Shown here: piece after piece, positions 23,546 through 30,578 of the stretch
How positions within the stretch are numbered: position 1 is the first letter of the stretch
Layout of the letters: every line of letters begins with the position of its first letter
NCBI RefSeq assembly: GCF_016462705.1
Contig: NZ_JAEMSS010000011.1
Location: 1-42,459 of the forward strand
DNA from: Nocardioides sp.
GTDB lineage: Bacteria > Actinomycetota > Actinomycetes > Propionibacteriales > Nocardioidaceae
DNA: 42,459 nucleotides
Direction of reading: 5' to 3'
Notes under the pieces: model-generated
Told to the model about the DNA's origin: nothing
Seen by the model: the letters and a program-made list of their open reading frames with translations, nothing else
Databases searched by the model: none
Position numbers and translations under genes: made by a program

Positions 23546-24045
23546 AGACGGACGAACCGACCGCGCCGGTGCCCCAGCGGGTCGGTCTCCTCGCCGACCT
23601 CGACGTGCTCGACCGCGCACGTCACCAACCGGGACCAGCCGACGTCGGTCCCCGACTCGAGGCGGACGCCGGCCCAGGTCGTCGCGCCCGCGAGCCGCGG
23701 TCCCCAGTCGGTCGTGACGAACTCCGCCTGCCGGAAGAGCCCGCCGGGCGCCGGGGCCGTTCCCGCGAACATCTCGGCCAGTCCGCGGTCCGGCCACGAG
23801 AGCAGCTGCACGACCGAGGTCCGGGACGTCTCGAGCGCCGCCAGCAGGTCGGAGTCCGGGTCGAGGAGGGCGAGGACGCGTGCCTGCTCCCCGTGGGCGA
23901 GCATCAAAGACGTGACGGTGAGCCCGGCACGCTCGTCCGCGACGCCCGCCGTCCACAGCGACACCGCTCCACCGAGGCGCCCGCGGAGCCGCCGGACGTC
24001 GTCGGGCTCCGGGTCGACGAAGGGGTGGGTCGAGTGGATGGTCAC
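23542..24045 (-). CDS. flavin reductase-like FMN-binding split-barrel protein
   Basis: 167 residues from the GTG at 24045. The split-barrel is recognised by AVSLWTAGVADERAGLTVTS (flavin-binding strand with Ala/Gly-Leu-Thr-Val-Thr), LLDPDSDLLAALETSRTSVV, and the late strand RLVTCAVEHVEVGEETDPL. Compared with HpaC/flavin reductases the conserved AITSS-type motif reads GLTVTSLML, which still fits. It probably reduces or binds FMN/FAD for a partner monooxygenase, but no oxygenase gene is next to it. The C-terminus (GHRRGRFVRL) is basic and matches many actinobacterial members. It is convergent with the VOC gene through a shared CTAG stop palindrome and divergent from the membrane-protein gene. 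Confidence 0.78.
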   Translation of the reverse strand: MTIHSTHPFVDPEPDDVRRLRGRLGGAVSLWTAGVADERAGLTVTSLMLAHGEQARVLALLDPDSDLLAALETSRTSVVQLLSWPDRGLAEMFAGTAPAPGGLFRQAEFVTTDWGPRLAGATTWAGVRLESGTDVGWSRLVTCAVEHVEVGEETDPLGHRRGRFVRL

Positions 24046-24125
24046 GCTGGTGAGCCTGTCACGCGCAGGTCCCGACCGCGCTCGCGGCGTTCCTCGTTCC
24101 CCGGACGTGACGGGGCGGCGTGGCC

Positions 24126-24131
24126 GACAAT
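24126..24131 (+). promoter_or_regulatory. candidate -10 hexamer for the membrane-protein gene
   Basis: GACAAT ends six bases before the GTG at 24138 and would give a leaderless mRNA. The first base differs from TANNNT. The alternative GTG at 24120 lies upstream of this hexamer. Confidence 0.3.
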
Positions 24132-24137
24132 GGCCAG

Positions 24138-25529
24138 GTGACTCGTCGGGACGCTCTCCTGGCCGCGCGGGCACCACGGTGGCTGGGCCGTCGACGCACT
24201 GAGGTCGGTCTCTTCCTGGTGGCCTTCCTGGTCTTCGCGGCCACCGCCAGCCGCGACCTCCTGTGCATGGACGTCTGGAGCGCGAACTACGCGTCCTGGA
24301 TGCTGGCGACCTCAGGATCACCGTTCCTGGACGGCGCCTCGGTCCCCAAGCTGGACGACAGCCCGCTGCGGTGGGTGTGGGTCCAGGACGCCCCCAACGG
24401 CCACACCGTGATCACTCGGGCACCGGCGGTCGTGGTCGCCGGGGTGCCCGCGCACCTGCTGGCGCAGACCGACACCGCGGCGCTGCTGCCCGGCGCCGTG
24501 ACTGCCGCCCTCCTCACCGCACTGGCGGTGGTGCTGATGCACCTGGCCCTGAGCAAGGTGATGCCGCGTCGGCGGGCCCTGGCCTCGACCGCGGTGTTCG
24601 CCTTCACCACGCCGGTCTGGAGCGTGGCCGCCAACGGGGTCTGGCCCCAGACGATCACCGTCCTGGCGATCGCCCTGGTCGCCTGGTCCGCGGCGGGACA
24701 GCACTGGTGGACCATGGGCCTGGGCGGAGCCCTTCTCCTGTCGGCCCGACCGCACGCAGCCCTCATCGTCGCCATCGTGGGCCTGGCCCTGGCGTGGCGG
24801 GCTCGCCGCCTCGACATCGCGGCTCGGGTCGGCGCGCCGGGCGTGCTGGGCCTGGTGCTGGTCGCGGCCTGGACGCGGTGGGTCTACGGCTCGTGGAACC
24901 CCACCAAGCTCTACGGCGCCGGGTCGTTCGCCGAGGTCGACAAGAGCGTCCTGGACGTCACCAACCAGCTCGGCATGTGGATCTCACCGGATCGCGGCAT
25001 CCTGGTGTTCACGCCGCTGCTCCTGGTCCTCCTCCCCGCGCTCGTGCGGGCGTGGCGCACCCTCCCGCACTGGACCACGGTCCTTCTGCTCGCCGGCCTC
25101 ACCTACACGCTCCTGCAGGGAGCCATGATCGGGTTCACCGGCGGCGACCCGATCTACGGATACCGCTACGGGTTGGAGTTCCTCGCCTGCGCCACCCCGG
25201 CGTTCGCCGTGTCCGCGAGCCACGCTCGCGGGGTCGAGCGCCGGCTGATCGGCCCGGTCATCGCCCTGCAGCTCGTGGTGATCCTGCTCGGCTCCATCGC
25301 CGAGGGCGTGGCCCTCAACTACACGATGGCCTGGTCCGCCAACGCCTTCCTGCGCGCGATGTACTACGAGCCGGCGCTGATACCGATCGCGCTGGCCATC
25401 GGTGTGCCGGTCGCCGTCGTCATCGACCGCCTGGTGCGGACCCCCCGGTCCTGGTCCGACGACGACGTCGCCAGCACCGGGGCCGAGACCGCCAGTCCTG
25501 AGCGTCAGGTCCTGAGCGTCAGGTCCTGA
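24138..25529 (+). CDS. polytopic membrane protein resembling GT-C-type glycosyltransferases
   Basis: 463 residues from the GTG at 24138 (an earlier GTG at 24120 adds six). About ten to eleven membrane helices are visible. The first outer loop, after TM1, contains acidic residues (SRDLLCMDVWSANYASWMLA), the place where GT-C enzymes hold the catalytic Asp; a later loop has WTRWVYGSWNPTKLYGAGSF and GDPIYGYRYGLEF. A lipid-linked sugar transferase is therefore possible but not established. In M. tuberculosis the matching position near Rv2182c holds the mannosyltransferase gene Rv2181, which fits the idea without proving it. The C-terminal tail is hydrophilic, and its last codons and stop lie within the 14-bp tandem repeat, so the final residues (ERQVLSVRS) are repeat-encoded. 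Confidence 0.65.
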   Translation: MTRRDALLAARAPRWLGRRRTEVGLFLVAFLVFAATASRDLLCMDVWSANYASWMLATSGSPFLDGASVPKLDDSPLRWVWVQDAPNGHTVITRAPAVVVAGVPAHLLAQTDTAALLPGAVTAALLTALAVVLMHLALSKVMPRRRALASTAVFAFTTPVWSVAANGVWPQTITVLAIALVAWSAAGQHWWTMGLGGALLLSARPHAALIVAIVGLALAWRARRLDIAARVGAPGVLGLVLVAAWTRWVYGSWNPTKLYGAGSFAEVDKSVLDVTNQLGMWISPDRGILVFTPLLLVLLPALVRAWRTLPHWTTVLLLAGLTYTLLQGAMIGFTGGDPIYGYRYGLEFLACATPAFAVSASHARGVERRLIGPVIALQLVVILLGSIAEGVALNYTMAWSANAFLRAMYYEPALIPIALAIGVPVAVVIDRLVRTPRSWSDDDVASTGAETASPERQVLSVRS

Positions 25530-25587
25530 GCGTCAGGTCCTGAGCGTCAGGTCCTGAACGTCAGGTCCTGAACGTCAGGTCCTGAAC
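25495..25587. repeat. 14-bp tandem repeat (GTCCTGAGCGTCAG) across two convergent gene ends
   Basis: Six full copies (25495-25578) and a partial one; the last three copies, counting the partial, carry A for G (GTCCTGAACGTCAG). Each unit contains the dyad CTGA-N3-TCAG. The membrane-protein gene stops inside copy 3, and the macS stop is in copies 6-7. Because 14 is not divisible by three, a change in copy number would alter both C-termini. It may act as a bidirectional terminator or protein-binding array; neither is shown. Confidence 0.95.
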
Positions 25588-26777
25588 CCGTCCGGCCTGG
25601 TGGGCTCGCGCGGCACCACCAGCTCCCACTCGGTGCCGTCGGGACCGGTGTGCAGGGTGGCGGTCCCGGCGAGCTCCTCCAGCCGTCCCCGGATCGACTC
25701 CACCACGCCCAGCCGGCCCTCGGCCTCGGCCCCCAGGAGCCGGCCCTCGGGGATGCCCGGTCCCTCGTCGCGCACGGCCACCTCGACCCGGTCGGGGAAG
25801 GCCTCGAGGAGCACCCAGCTCGGCGCACCCTCGCCCACGTGCCGCGCCACGTTGTCCAGGCAGGCGCCGACGGCGGCGAGGAGCTCGTCAGCGGTCGCTC
25901 GAGGCACCTCGACCGGCGACCCGGGCGTCGCCACGTGGACGCCGGGACGGGTACCCAGCGCGGACACGGCGGCGGCCAGGTCGACCATCGCCTCGTTGGG
26001 GGACGCCACCACCGAGTCCTGGGCGCGGATCAGCATGCGCAGCGCACCCTCCTGCTCCCCCGCGAGGCGGGCCAGCTCCGCGGCCTCACCGCCGAGCTCG
26101 GCGCCCCGGCGCTGCACGAGCGCCAGGACCTGGAGCACCCCGTCGTGCACCGCGCGGGCCAGCCGAGCCCGCTCGGCCGCCGCGGCCGCCGAGCGCTGGG
26201 CCCGGTCCCGCTCGGTGGCCATCAGCTGGAGGGACTCGACGAGGAACCCGATGATCGTGCCGCCGAGCACGAGCAGGAAGGCGTTGGCGTAGTTGTTCTG
26301 GGCGATGTCCTGGCGCACCGACAGGTCGACCGCGCTCAGGACGAGGCCCGCCACCAGGCCGCCGACCCATCGCCAGTGGACGGCCCAGGCGAGCAGTGCG
26401 CCGATCACCCAGAACCCGGGGATCGTCGCGCTGAAGCCCGCGCCCTTGACCACCGGCGACAGCGCGACCAGGGCCACCGCCACCGCGAGGTCCGCCAGCA
26501 GCAGGAGCGACTGCCGGCGCGACGGCTCGACGTAGGCCCAGGTCGAGACGCCCGTCCACACCACCATCACGACCGTGCAAGCCACGGCCGCGACCGGCTT
26601 CTGCACGTTGTCGAACCGGTAGACGACCAGAGCGACCGCGTTGGCCAGCACGAGCAGCCGGACCACGGCCAGCCAGCGGAACATCCGGTCCTCGACGGTC
26701 ATCGCCGGCGCGAACCAGGCCGTGAGCCGCCGGCGCACGAGCGCGGGGACGATCCTGCGCCCGGGAGAGGGCTTCAC
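25575..26777 (-). CDS. macS: MacS-family sensor histidine kinase
   Basis: 400 residues if the GTG at 26777 is used; an ATG at 26702 (MTVEDRMFRW) is also possible because neither has a clear ribosome site. Four to six membrane helices lie between about residues 35 and 180 (counted from the GTG), with little outside the membrane. The transmitter follows: AERARLARAVHDGVLQVLAL with the phosphorylated His, then a HATPase with N-box CLDNVARHVG, G1 VRDEGPGIPEG and G2 GRLGVVESIRGRLEEL. It is HisKA_3-type, matching NarL-type regulators. The macR gene, its natural partner, is not adjacent. The upstream gene (20 bases) is the acyltransferase on the same strand. The final codons run into the 14-bp tandem repeat. 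Confidence 0.85.
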   Translation of the reverse strand: MKPSPGRRIVPALVRRRLTAWFAPAMTVEDRMFRWLAVVRLLVLANAVALVVYRFDNVQKPVAAVACTVVMVVWTGVSTWAYVEPSRRQSLLLLADLAVAVALVALSPVVKGAGFSATIPGFWVIGALLAWAVHWRWVGGLVAGLVLSAVDLSVRQDIAQNNYANAFLLVLGGTIIGFLVESLQLMATERDRAQRSAAAAAERARLARAVHDGVLQVLALVQRRGAELGGEAAELARLAGEQEGALRMLIRAQDSVVASPNEAMVDLAAAVSALGTRPGVHVATPGSPVEVPRATADELLAAVGACLDNVARHVGEGAPSWVLLEAFPDRVEVAVRDEGPGIPEGRLLGAEAEGRLGVVESIRGRLEELAGTATLHTGPDGTEWELVVPREPTRPDGFRT

Positions 26778-26797
26778 CGGTGCTGCGGGCGGGTCGG

Positions 26798-27553
26798 TCA
26801 GGACGCCTTCGCCCGGCTCTGGAGCTCCGCGTCGATCTCGCGGGCCTCGCTCGCCGCGCGCTCCTCGCGCTCGAGCCGCTTGGACTCCTCCTTGGCGCGA
26901 GCGGCGTACTGGTCGACGTACTCCTGCCCGGAGAGCCGCATGATCTCGTACATGATCTCGTCGGTGATCGAGCGCAGGATGTAGCGGTCGTTCTCCATCC
27001 CCTCGTAGCGGGAGAAGTCCAGGGGCTTGCCGAAGCGCACGATCGGCCGGGTGAGCTTGCCGAAGGTCTGGCCCGGCGGCGCCACGACGTCGGTGCCCAC
27101 CACGGCGGTGGGGATCACCGGCACCTTGCACTCCAGGGCGAGCCGCGCCACCCCGGTCTTGCCGCGGTAGAGCCTGCCGTCATGGGAGCGCGTGCCTTCG
27201 GGGTAGATGCCGAACAGCTCACCCTCGGTGAGGATGCGCCGAGCGCTGCTCAGCGCACCCTCGGCGGCGGAGGCACCGGACCGGTCGATCGGGACCTGGC
27301 CGGCCCCCGTGAAGAACTTCTTCTGGAACCAGCCCTTGATGCCGGGCGTGGTGAAGTACTCGGCCTTCGCCACGAAGGTGACCCGGCGGGACAGGGTCAG
27401 CGGCATGAAGAGCCAGTCGGCGTAGGAGAGGTGGTTGCTGGCCAGGATCGCCGGACCGGACGCCGGGACGTTCTCGGCGCCGCTCACCTGGGGCCGGAAC
27501 ACGAGCTTGAGGACCGGCCCGATAGCGATCCACTTGAGGAACCAGTAGAACAC
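26798..27553 (-). CDS. lysophospholipid acyltransferase (PlsC family)
   Basis: 251 residues from the GTG at 27553, with GGAGG seven bases upstream. 1-acyl-glycerol-3-phosphate acyltransferase family: motif I NHLSYADWLF (the His-x4-Asp catalytic pair), motif II region VPIDRSG, motif III FGIYPEGTRSHDGRLYRG and motif IV VPVIPTAVVG. The N-terminus (MFYWFLKWIAIGPVLKLVFR) is a membrane-associating helix. The C-terminal 60 residues are charged and helical (EYVDQYAARAKEESKRLERE), a feature of the Rv2182c-type actinobacterial members. This is the third syntenic marker shared with M. tuberculosis. It lies directly upstream of macS on the same strand and likely shares its transcript. Acyl acceptor not determined. 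Confidence 0.92.
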   Translation of the reverse strand: MFYWFLKWIAIGPVLKLVFRPQVSGAENVPASGPAILASNHLSYADWLFMPLTLSRRVTFVAKAEYFTTPGIKGWFQKKFFTGAGQVPIDRSGASAAEGALSSARRILTEGELFGIYPEGTRSHDGRLYRGKTGVARLALECKVPVIPTAVVGTDVVAPPGQTFGKLTRPIVRFGKPLDFSRYEGMENDRYILRSITDEIMYEIMRLSGQEYVDQYAARAKEESKRLEREERAASEAREIDAELQSRAKAS

Positions 27554-27720
27554 CCACGCACCTCCTCGAACTCGGCCCGGCCCGCTCCGGGCACCACGGT
27601 GGAGCCTAGTGGCTCCCGTCGGGAGTTGGTCAGTGGCGGCCCGAGCTCCAGGTACCTGCCTCGCCCGGCGCCTGAGCGAGCGATGCCGGCCGGTGCGGGC
27701 CCTCGCTCCCGCTCTCCTCC

Positions 27721-27726
27721 TACACT
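27721..27726 (+). promoter_or_regulatory. candidate -10 hexamer for a leaderless small membrane protein
   Basis: TACACT fits TANNNT and ends six bases before the GTG at 27733. No ribosome site is present. The 179-base gap (27554-27732) between this gene and the divergent acyltransferase holds nothing else I can recognise. Confidence 0.5.
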
Positions 27727-27732
27727 CGCAGT

Positions 27733-28122
27733 GTGCCGCGCAGCAACGAGGACGAGGCCTGGCGCGCGATCGTCGACAACTACGGCGACCGCGTCGAGAT
27801 CGAGCCCGACGAGGTCCCCGTCGCCGACCCGGCACCGGACCCGTTCGCCGTTCCGGCGGAGCTGAGCCCCACGTACGACGACGAGCGGTTCGTGCCTCCT
27901 CCACCTCCGCCGCTCCCCCACGTCCCCCGGGACCGCCTCCTGGCCTGGACGGGGCTCTTCGGCGCGCCGACGGTGCTGCTCACCGCCCTGGTGCTCGGCA
28001 TCGGGCTGCCTCCGCTGGTCGGCTACGCGCTGGTCGCCTCGTTCATCGGAGGCTTCGTCTACCTGGTGCTGCACATGCCGCGCGGACCGCACGACCCGTA
28101 CGACGACGGCGCCCGGATCTAG
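27733..28122 (+). CDS. small two-helix membrane protein, function unknown
   Basis: 129 residues, GTG start (MPRSNEDEAWRAIVDNYGDR). The N-terminal 65 residues are acidic, with the WRAIVDNYGDRVEIEPDEVP motif and a proline run (PPPPPPLPHVP). Two membrane helices follow (about 70-88 and 95-113), and the tail is short and acidic (HMPRGPHDPYDDGARI). Similar short proteins occur widely in actinobacteria as conserved hypotheticals (from memory). The topology places both ends on the same side, most likely the cytoplasm. It probably has its own leaderless promoter and is convergent with the ROK kinase gene. No function can be assigned. Confidence 0.75.
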   Translation: MPRSNEDEAWRAIVDNYGDRVEIEPDEVPVADPAPDPFAVPAELSPTYDDERFVPPPPPPLPHVPRDRLLAWTGLFGAPTVLLTALVLGIGLPPLVGYALVASFIGGFVYLVLHMPRGPHDPYDDGARI

Positions 28123-28146
28123 GACCGGCGCTGCCCCTAGGCTCGG

Positions 28147-29223
28147 TCAGCTACCCGGGTCGGGACGGCGGAACCACCCCTCGTTGCGCACGCGTGCCCG
28201 GCGGTCGCGCCGGCGGTCGGCGCTGCGCGAGCGCCGGGCGGCGGAGCGCGCCATGTCCGCCGCACCGATGAAGCCCGCCGACGGACCCAGCACCGCGGCC
28301 ACGACCGGCGGAGCGGGCCGGTAGCCGCGCCCGACCATCGATCGGGACATCGCCGTCCTGGTCGGGGCCAGGAGGAGCTCACCCGCCTCGGACACGCCCC
28401 CGCCGATGATCACGCAGGACGGGTCGAAGGCCGCGACGAGGTTGGCGAGCCCGATCCCGAGCCACCGTCCCATGTCCGCGATCAGCTCGATGGCGAGAGG
28501 GTCACCGTGACGGGCTGCCTCGGTGACCATCGGGCCGTGGAGCCGAGAGGGGTCGCCACCGCACCGGACGGTGAGCTCGTGCGCCATCGGTGAGCGGGCG
28601 ACCACGAGCTCGCGCGCCTCACGCTCGAGCGCGTTCCCGGAGGCGTACTGCTCCCAGCATCCTCGGTTGCCGCACGGACACCGGTGACCGTGCTCGACCA
28701 CCTGCATGTGCCCGAACTCGCCGGCCATGCCGTTGGCACCGCGGAAGACCCGACCGTCGAGGACCAGCGCCCCACCGATCCCGGTGCCGAGGTTGACGCA
28801 CAGGACGAAGCGCTGGCCCTTGCCGGCCCCGAACCGGCTCTCCCCCTGGGCCGCGGCGTTGGCGTCGTTGTCGACGACCACCGGCAGCCGGACCCGGCCG
28901 CCCACCCGGGCCCGGAGCGGCTCGTCTCGCCAGGCGAGGTGGGGCGAGAAGGTCACCGTCGACCGGCTGGCGTCGACGAACCCCGCGGCTCCGATCCCCA
29001 CCGCAGCGACCTCGTAGCGCTCGCTGAACTGGGTGACCAGCTCCACGATGGTGTCCTCGACCGCCGTCACGTCGTGACCGATCGTGTCCCGCCGCTGCTG
29101 TTCGACGATACCTCCGGAGCCGTCGACGACACCCGCGAGCACCTTGGTGCCACCGATGTCGATACCGACGGTGAGCGGGTCCCAGCGGGTCGCGCGGGAG
29201 CGGCGTCGGGGGGTGTCGGGCAC
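28147..29223 (-). CDS. ROK-family sugar kinase (first paralogue)
   Basis: 358 residues from a GTG six bases after the stop of the sister ROK gene, with the TAGGG ribosome site overlapping that stop. ROK features: ATP loop VGIDIGGTKVLAGVVDGSGG, sugar-binding VVVDNDANAAAQGESRFG (catalytic Asp in NDAN), LGTGIGGALVLDG, GEFGHMQVV and the zinc-binding RCPCGNRGCWEQYASG with its three cysteines and a histidine upstream. It differs from its neighbour in a 16-residue N-terminal extension and a basic C-terminal tail of about 35 residues rich in Arg. That tail could bind nucleic acid or polyphosphate, but this is inference. Glucose or N-acetyl sugars are possible substrates. Probably the last gene of the SRPBCC-ArsA-like-Rv2183c-ROK operon. 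Confidence 0.88.
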   Translation of the reverse strand: MPDTPRRRSRATRWDPLTVGIDIGGTKVLAGVVDGSGGIVEQQRRDTIGHDVTAVEDTIVELVTQFSERYEVAAVGIGAAGFVDASRSTVTFSPHLAWRDEPLRARVGGRVRLPVVVDNDANAAAQGESRFGAGKGQRFVLCVNLGTGIGGALVLDGRVFRGANGMAGEFGHMQVVEHGHRCPCGNRGCWEQYASGNALEREARELVVARSPMAHELTVRCGGDPSRLHGPMVTEAARHGDPLAIELIADMGRWLGIGLANLVAAFDPSCVIIGGGVSEAGELLLAPTRTAMSRSMVGRGYRPAPPVVAAVLGPSAGFIGAADMARSAARRSRSADRRRDRRARVRNEGWFRRPDPGS

Positions 29224-29229
29224 GTCGCC

Positions 29230-30171
29230 CTACCGGCGAGCCAGGTCGGCTGCGCCGATCAGTCCGGCTCGGTTGCCCAACCGGGCCCGTCGGATGTCGA
29301 GCACCGGCCGGTGGCCGCGGCCGGTCAGCTGCGAGGCGAACGCGGCGCGCACGGGCCTCAGCAGCAGCTCGTCCGCCTCGCTCACACCGCCGCCGATCAC
29401 GACCACGGCCGGGTCGAGGACCGCGGTGAGCGACGCGATGCCCTCACCGAGCCAGCGGCCGAGCACCTCCAGCTGCTCGACCGCGAACGGGTCGCCGGCG
29501 CGGGCCGCCTCGGTGACCAGTGGGCCTGTGATCCGGTCGGGGTCTCCCCCGGCGCGCTCGAGGAGGTCGGCGGCGAGCAACGAGCCGCCGCGCGCCGCTG
29601 CCCGGACCTCGCGGACCAGCGCACTGCCGCTGGCGTACTGCTCCAGGCATCCGCGGTTGCCGCAGCCGCAGAGAATCCCGTCGGGGACGACCCGCATGTG
29701 CCCGATCTCGGCGCCCACGCCGAACGCGCCTCGGTAGAGCTCGCCGTCCAGGACGACCCCGCCGCCGACGCCGGTGCCGACCGCCACCATGAGCAGGTCG
29801 TCGATGTCGTGGCCCGCACCGTAGGTGAACTCGCCCCACGCGGCCGCGTTGGCGTCGTTCTCGACGACCACGGGCAGGTGGATCCGCTCCTCGAGCTCCG
29901 CCTTCAGGTCGACGTCGCGCCAGGCGATGTTGGGCGCGAACATCACCACGGCGCGGGCCTTGTCCACGTAGCCGGCGGCGCCGACCCCGACGGCGGCGAT
30001 GTCGTGGCGGGACCGCAGCTGGGTCACCAGCGAGGTGATGGCGTCCTCGATGGCCTCCACGTCGGCCGCCGGCGACACGACCCGGAGCTCTTCGAGCACC
30101 GAGCCGGTCTCGTCGACGACGCCGCCCGAGATCTTGGTCCCGCCGACGTCGATGCCACAGGCCAGGCTCAT
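29230..30171 (-). CDS. glkA: ROK-family glucokinase (GlkA-like)
   Basis: 313 residues from the ATG at 30171, overlapping the upstream stop as ATGA. It has the standard ROK layout and the length of Streptomyces GlkA: CGIDVGGTKISGGVVDETG, AAVGVGAAGYVDKARAVV, VVVENDANAAAWGEFTYGAG (catalytic Asp), VGTGVGGGVVLDG, EIGHMRVVPDGILCGCGNRG with the CxCGxxGCxE zinc site, and VVVIGGGVSEADELLL. It probably phosphorylates glucose, and in Streptomyces the homologue also carries carbon catabolite control (family knowledge). The same region in Streptomyces holds glkA near macRS and pfk (from memory). The sister gene directly downstream is a second ROK paralogue, an ancestral tandem duplication or two specificities. 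Confidence 0.9.
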   Translation of the reverse strand: MSLACGIDVGGTKISGGVVDETGSVLEELRVVSPAADVEAIEDAITSLVTQLRSRHDIAAVGVGAAGYVDKARAVVMFAPNIAWRDVDLKAELEERIHLPVVVENDANAAAWGEFTYGAGHDIDDLLMVAVGTGVGGGVVLDGELYRGAFGVGAEIGHMRVVPDGILCGCGNRGCLEQYASGSALVREVRAAARGGSLLAADLLERAGGDPDRITGPLVTEAARAGDPFAVEQLEVLGRWLGEGIASLTAVLDPAVVVIGGGVSEADELLLRPVRAAFASQLTGRGHRPVLDIRRARLGNRAGLIGAADLARR

Positions 30172-30578
30172 GTGAGGTCCCCGTCGTCCAGGTCGTCGTC
30201 CAGGTCGTCGTCCAGGTCGTCGTCCAGGTCGATGCGCTGGACCGGGGGCTTGCCGCCCGCCCCCTGTCCCGCCGCGAGCAGACCGGCGGCCGCCTGGAGC
30301 AACGACGAGGCCGCCGTGGTCAGCTGCGCGCGCACCTCCGGGCTGGCCGTCCGTACGGCGTGCACCGTCCGGCACACCGGGCAGTAGCGGCACTCGGGGT
30401 CGTCGGTCGCGAGGTGGGCGTTGAGCTCGTGGGCGGAGGCGGCGGCCTGGTCCGCGAGCGCGGCGACCCCGGCGCCGAGGTCCGAGCCGTGGTCGCGGGC
30501 CCAGTCGGCGACGGCCCCGAGGAGCTTGGTCGCCTCCTCGGCCACGCTGCCGACCTCGTCGGGACCCTGCTCGCTCAC
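30168..30578 (-). CDS. Rv2183c-like small acidic protein with Cys-pair motif
   Basis: 136 residues from a GTG overlapping the ArsA-like gene stop (GTGA); its own stop overlaps the ROK start (ATGA). So three genes are translationally coupled. The N-terminal part is helical (EVGSVAEEATKLLGAVADWA), the middle holds a zinc-ribbon-like half motif CRYCPVCRTVHAVR preceded by His and Glu, and a further helix (AQLTTAASSLLQAAAGLLAA) follows. The C-terminal tail is a repeat of Asp-Asp-Asp-Leu made by a 12-bp tandem repeat. In M. tuberculosis a short protein, Rv2183c, stands between an acyltransferase and the ArsA-like Rv2184c. Function unknown; regulator or chaperone for the ATPase is a guess from position. 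Confidence 0.72.
   Translation of the reverse strand: MSEQGPDEVGSVAEEATKLLGAVADWARDHGSDLGAGVAALADQAAASAHELNAHLATDDPECRYCPVCRTVHAVRTASPEVRAQLTTAASSLLQAAAGLLAAGQGAGGKPPVQRIDLDDDLDDDLDDDLDDGDLT
30183..30230 (-). repeat. 12-bp repeat encoding an acidic C-terminal tail
   Basis: Three full copies of GTCGTCGTCCAG (30192-30227) plus flanking partial copies. On the minus strand they encode Leu-Asp-Asp-Asp units at the end of the Rv2183c-like protein, finishing 12 bases before the start of the downstream ROK gene. Copy-number change is frame-neutral and would only alter tail length. Confidence 0.9.
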
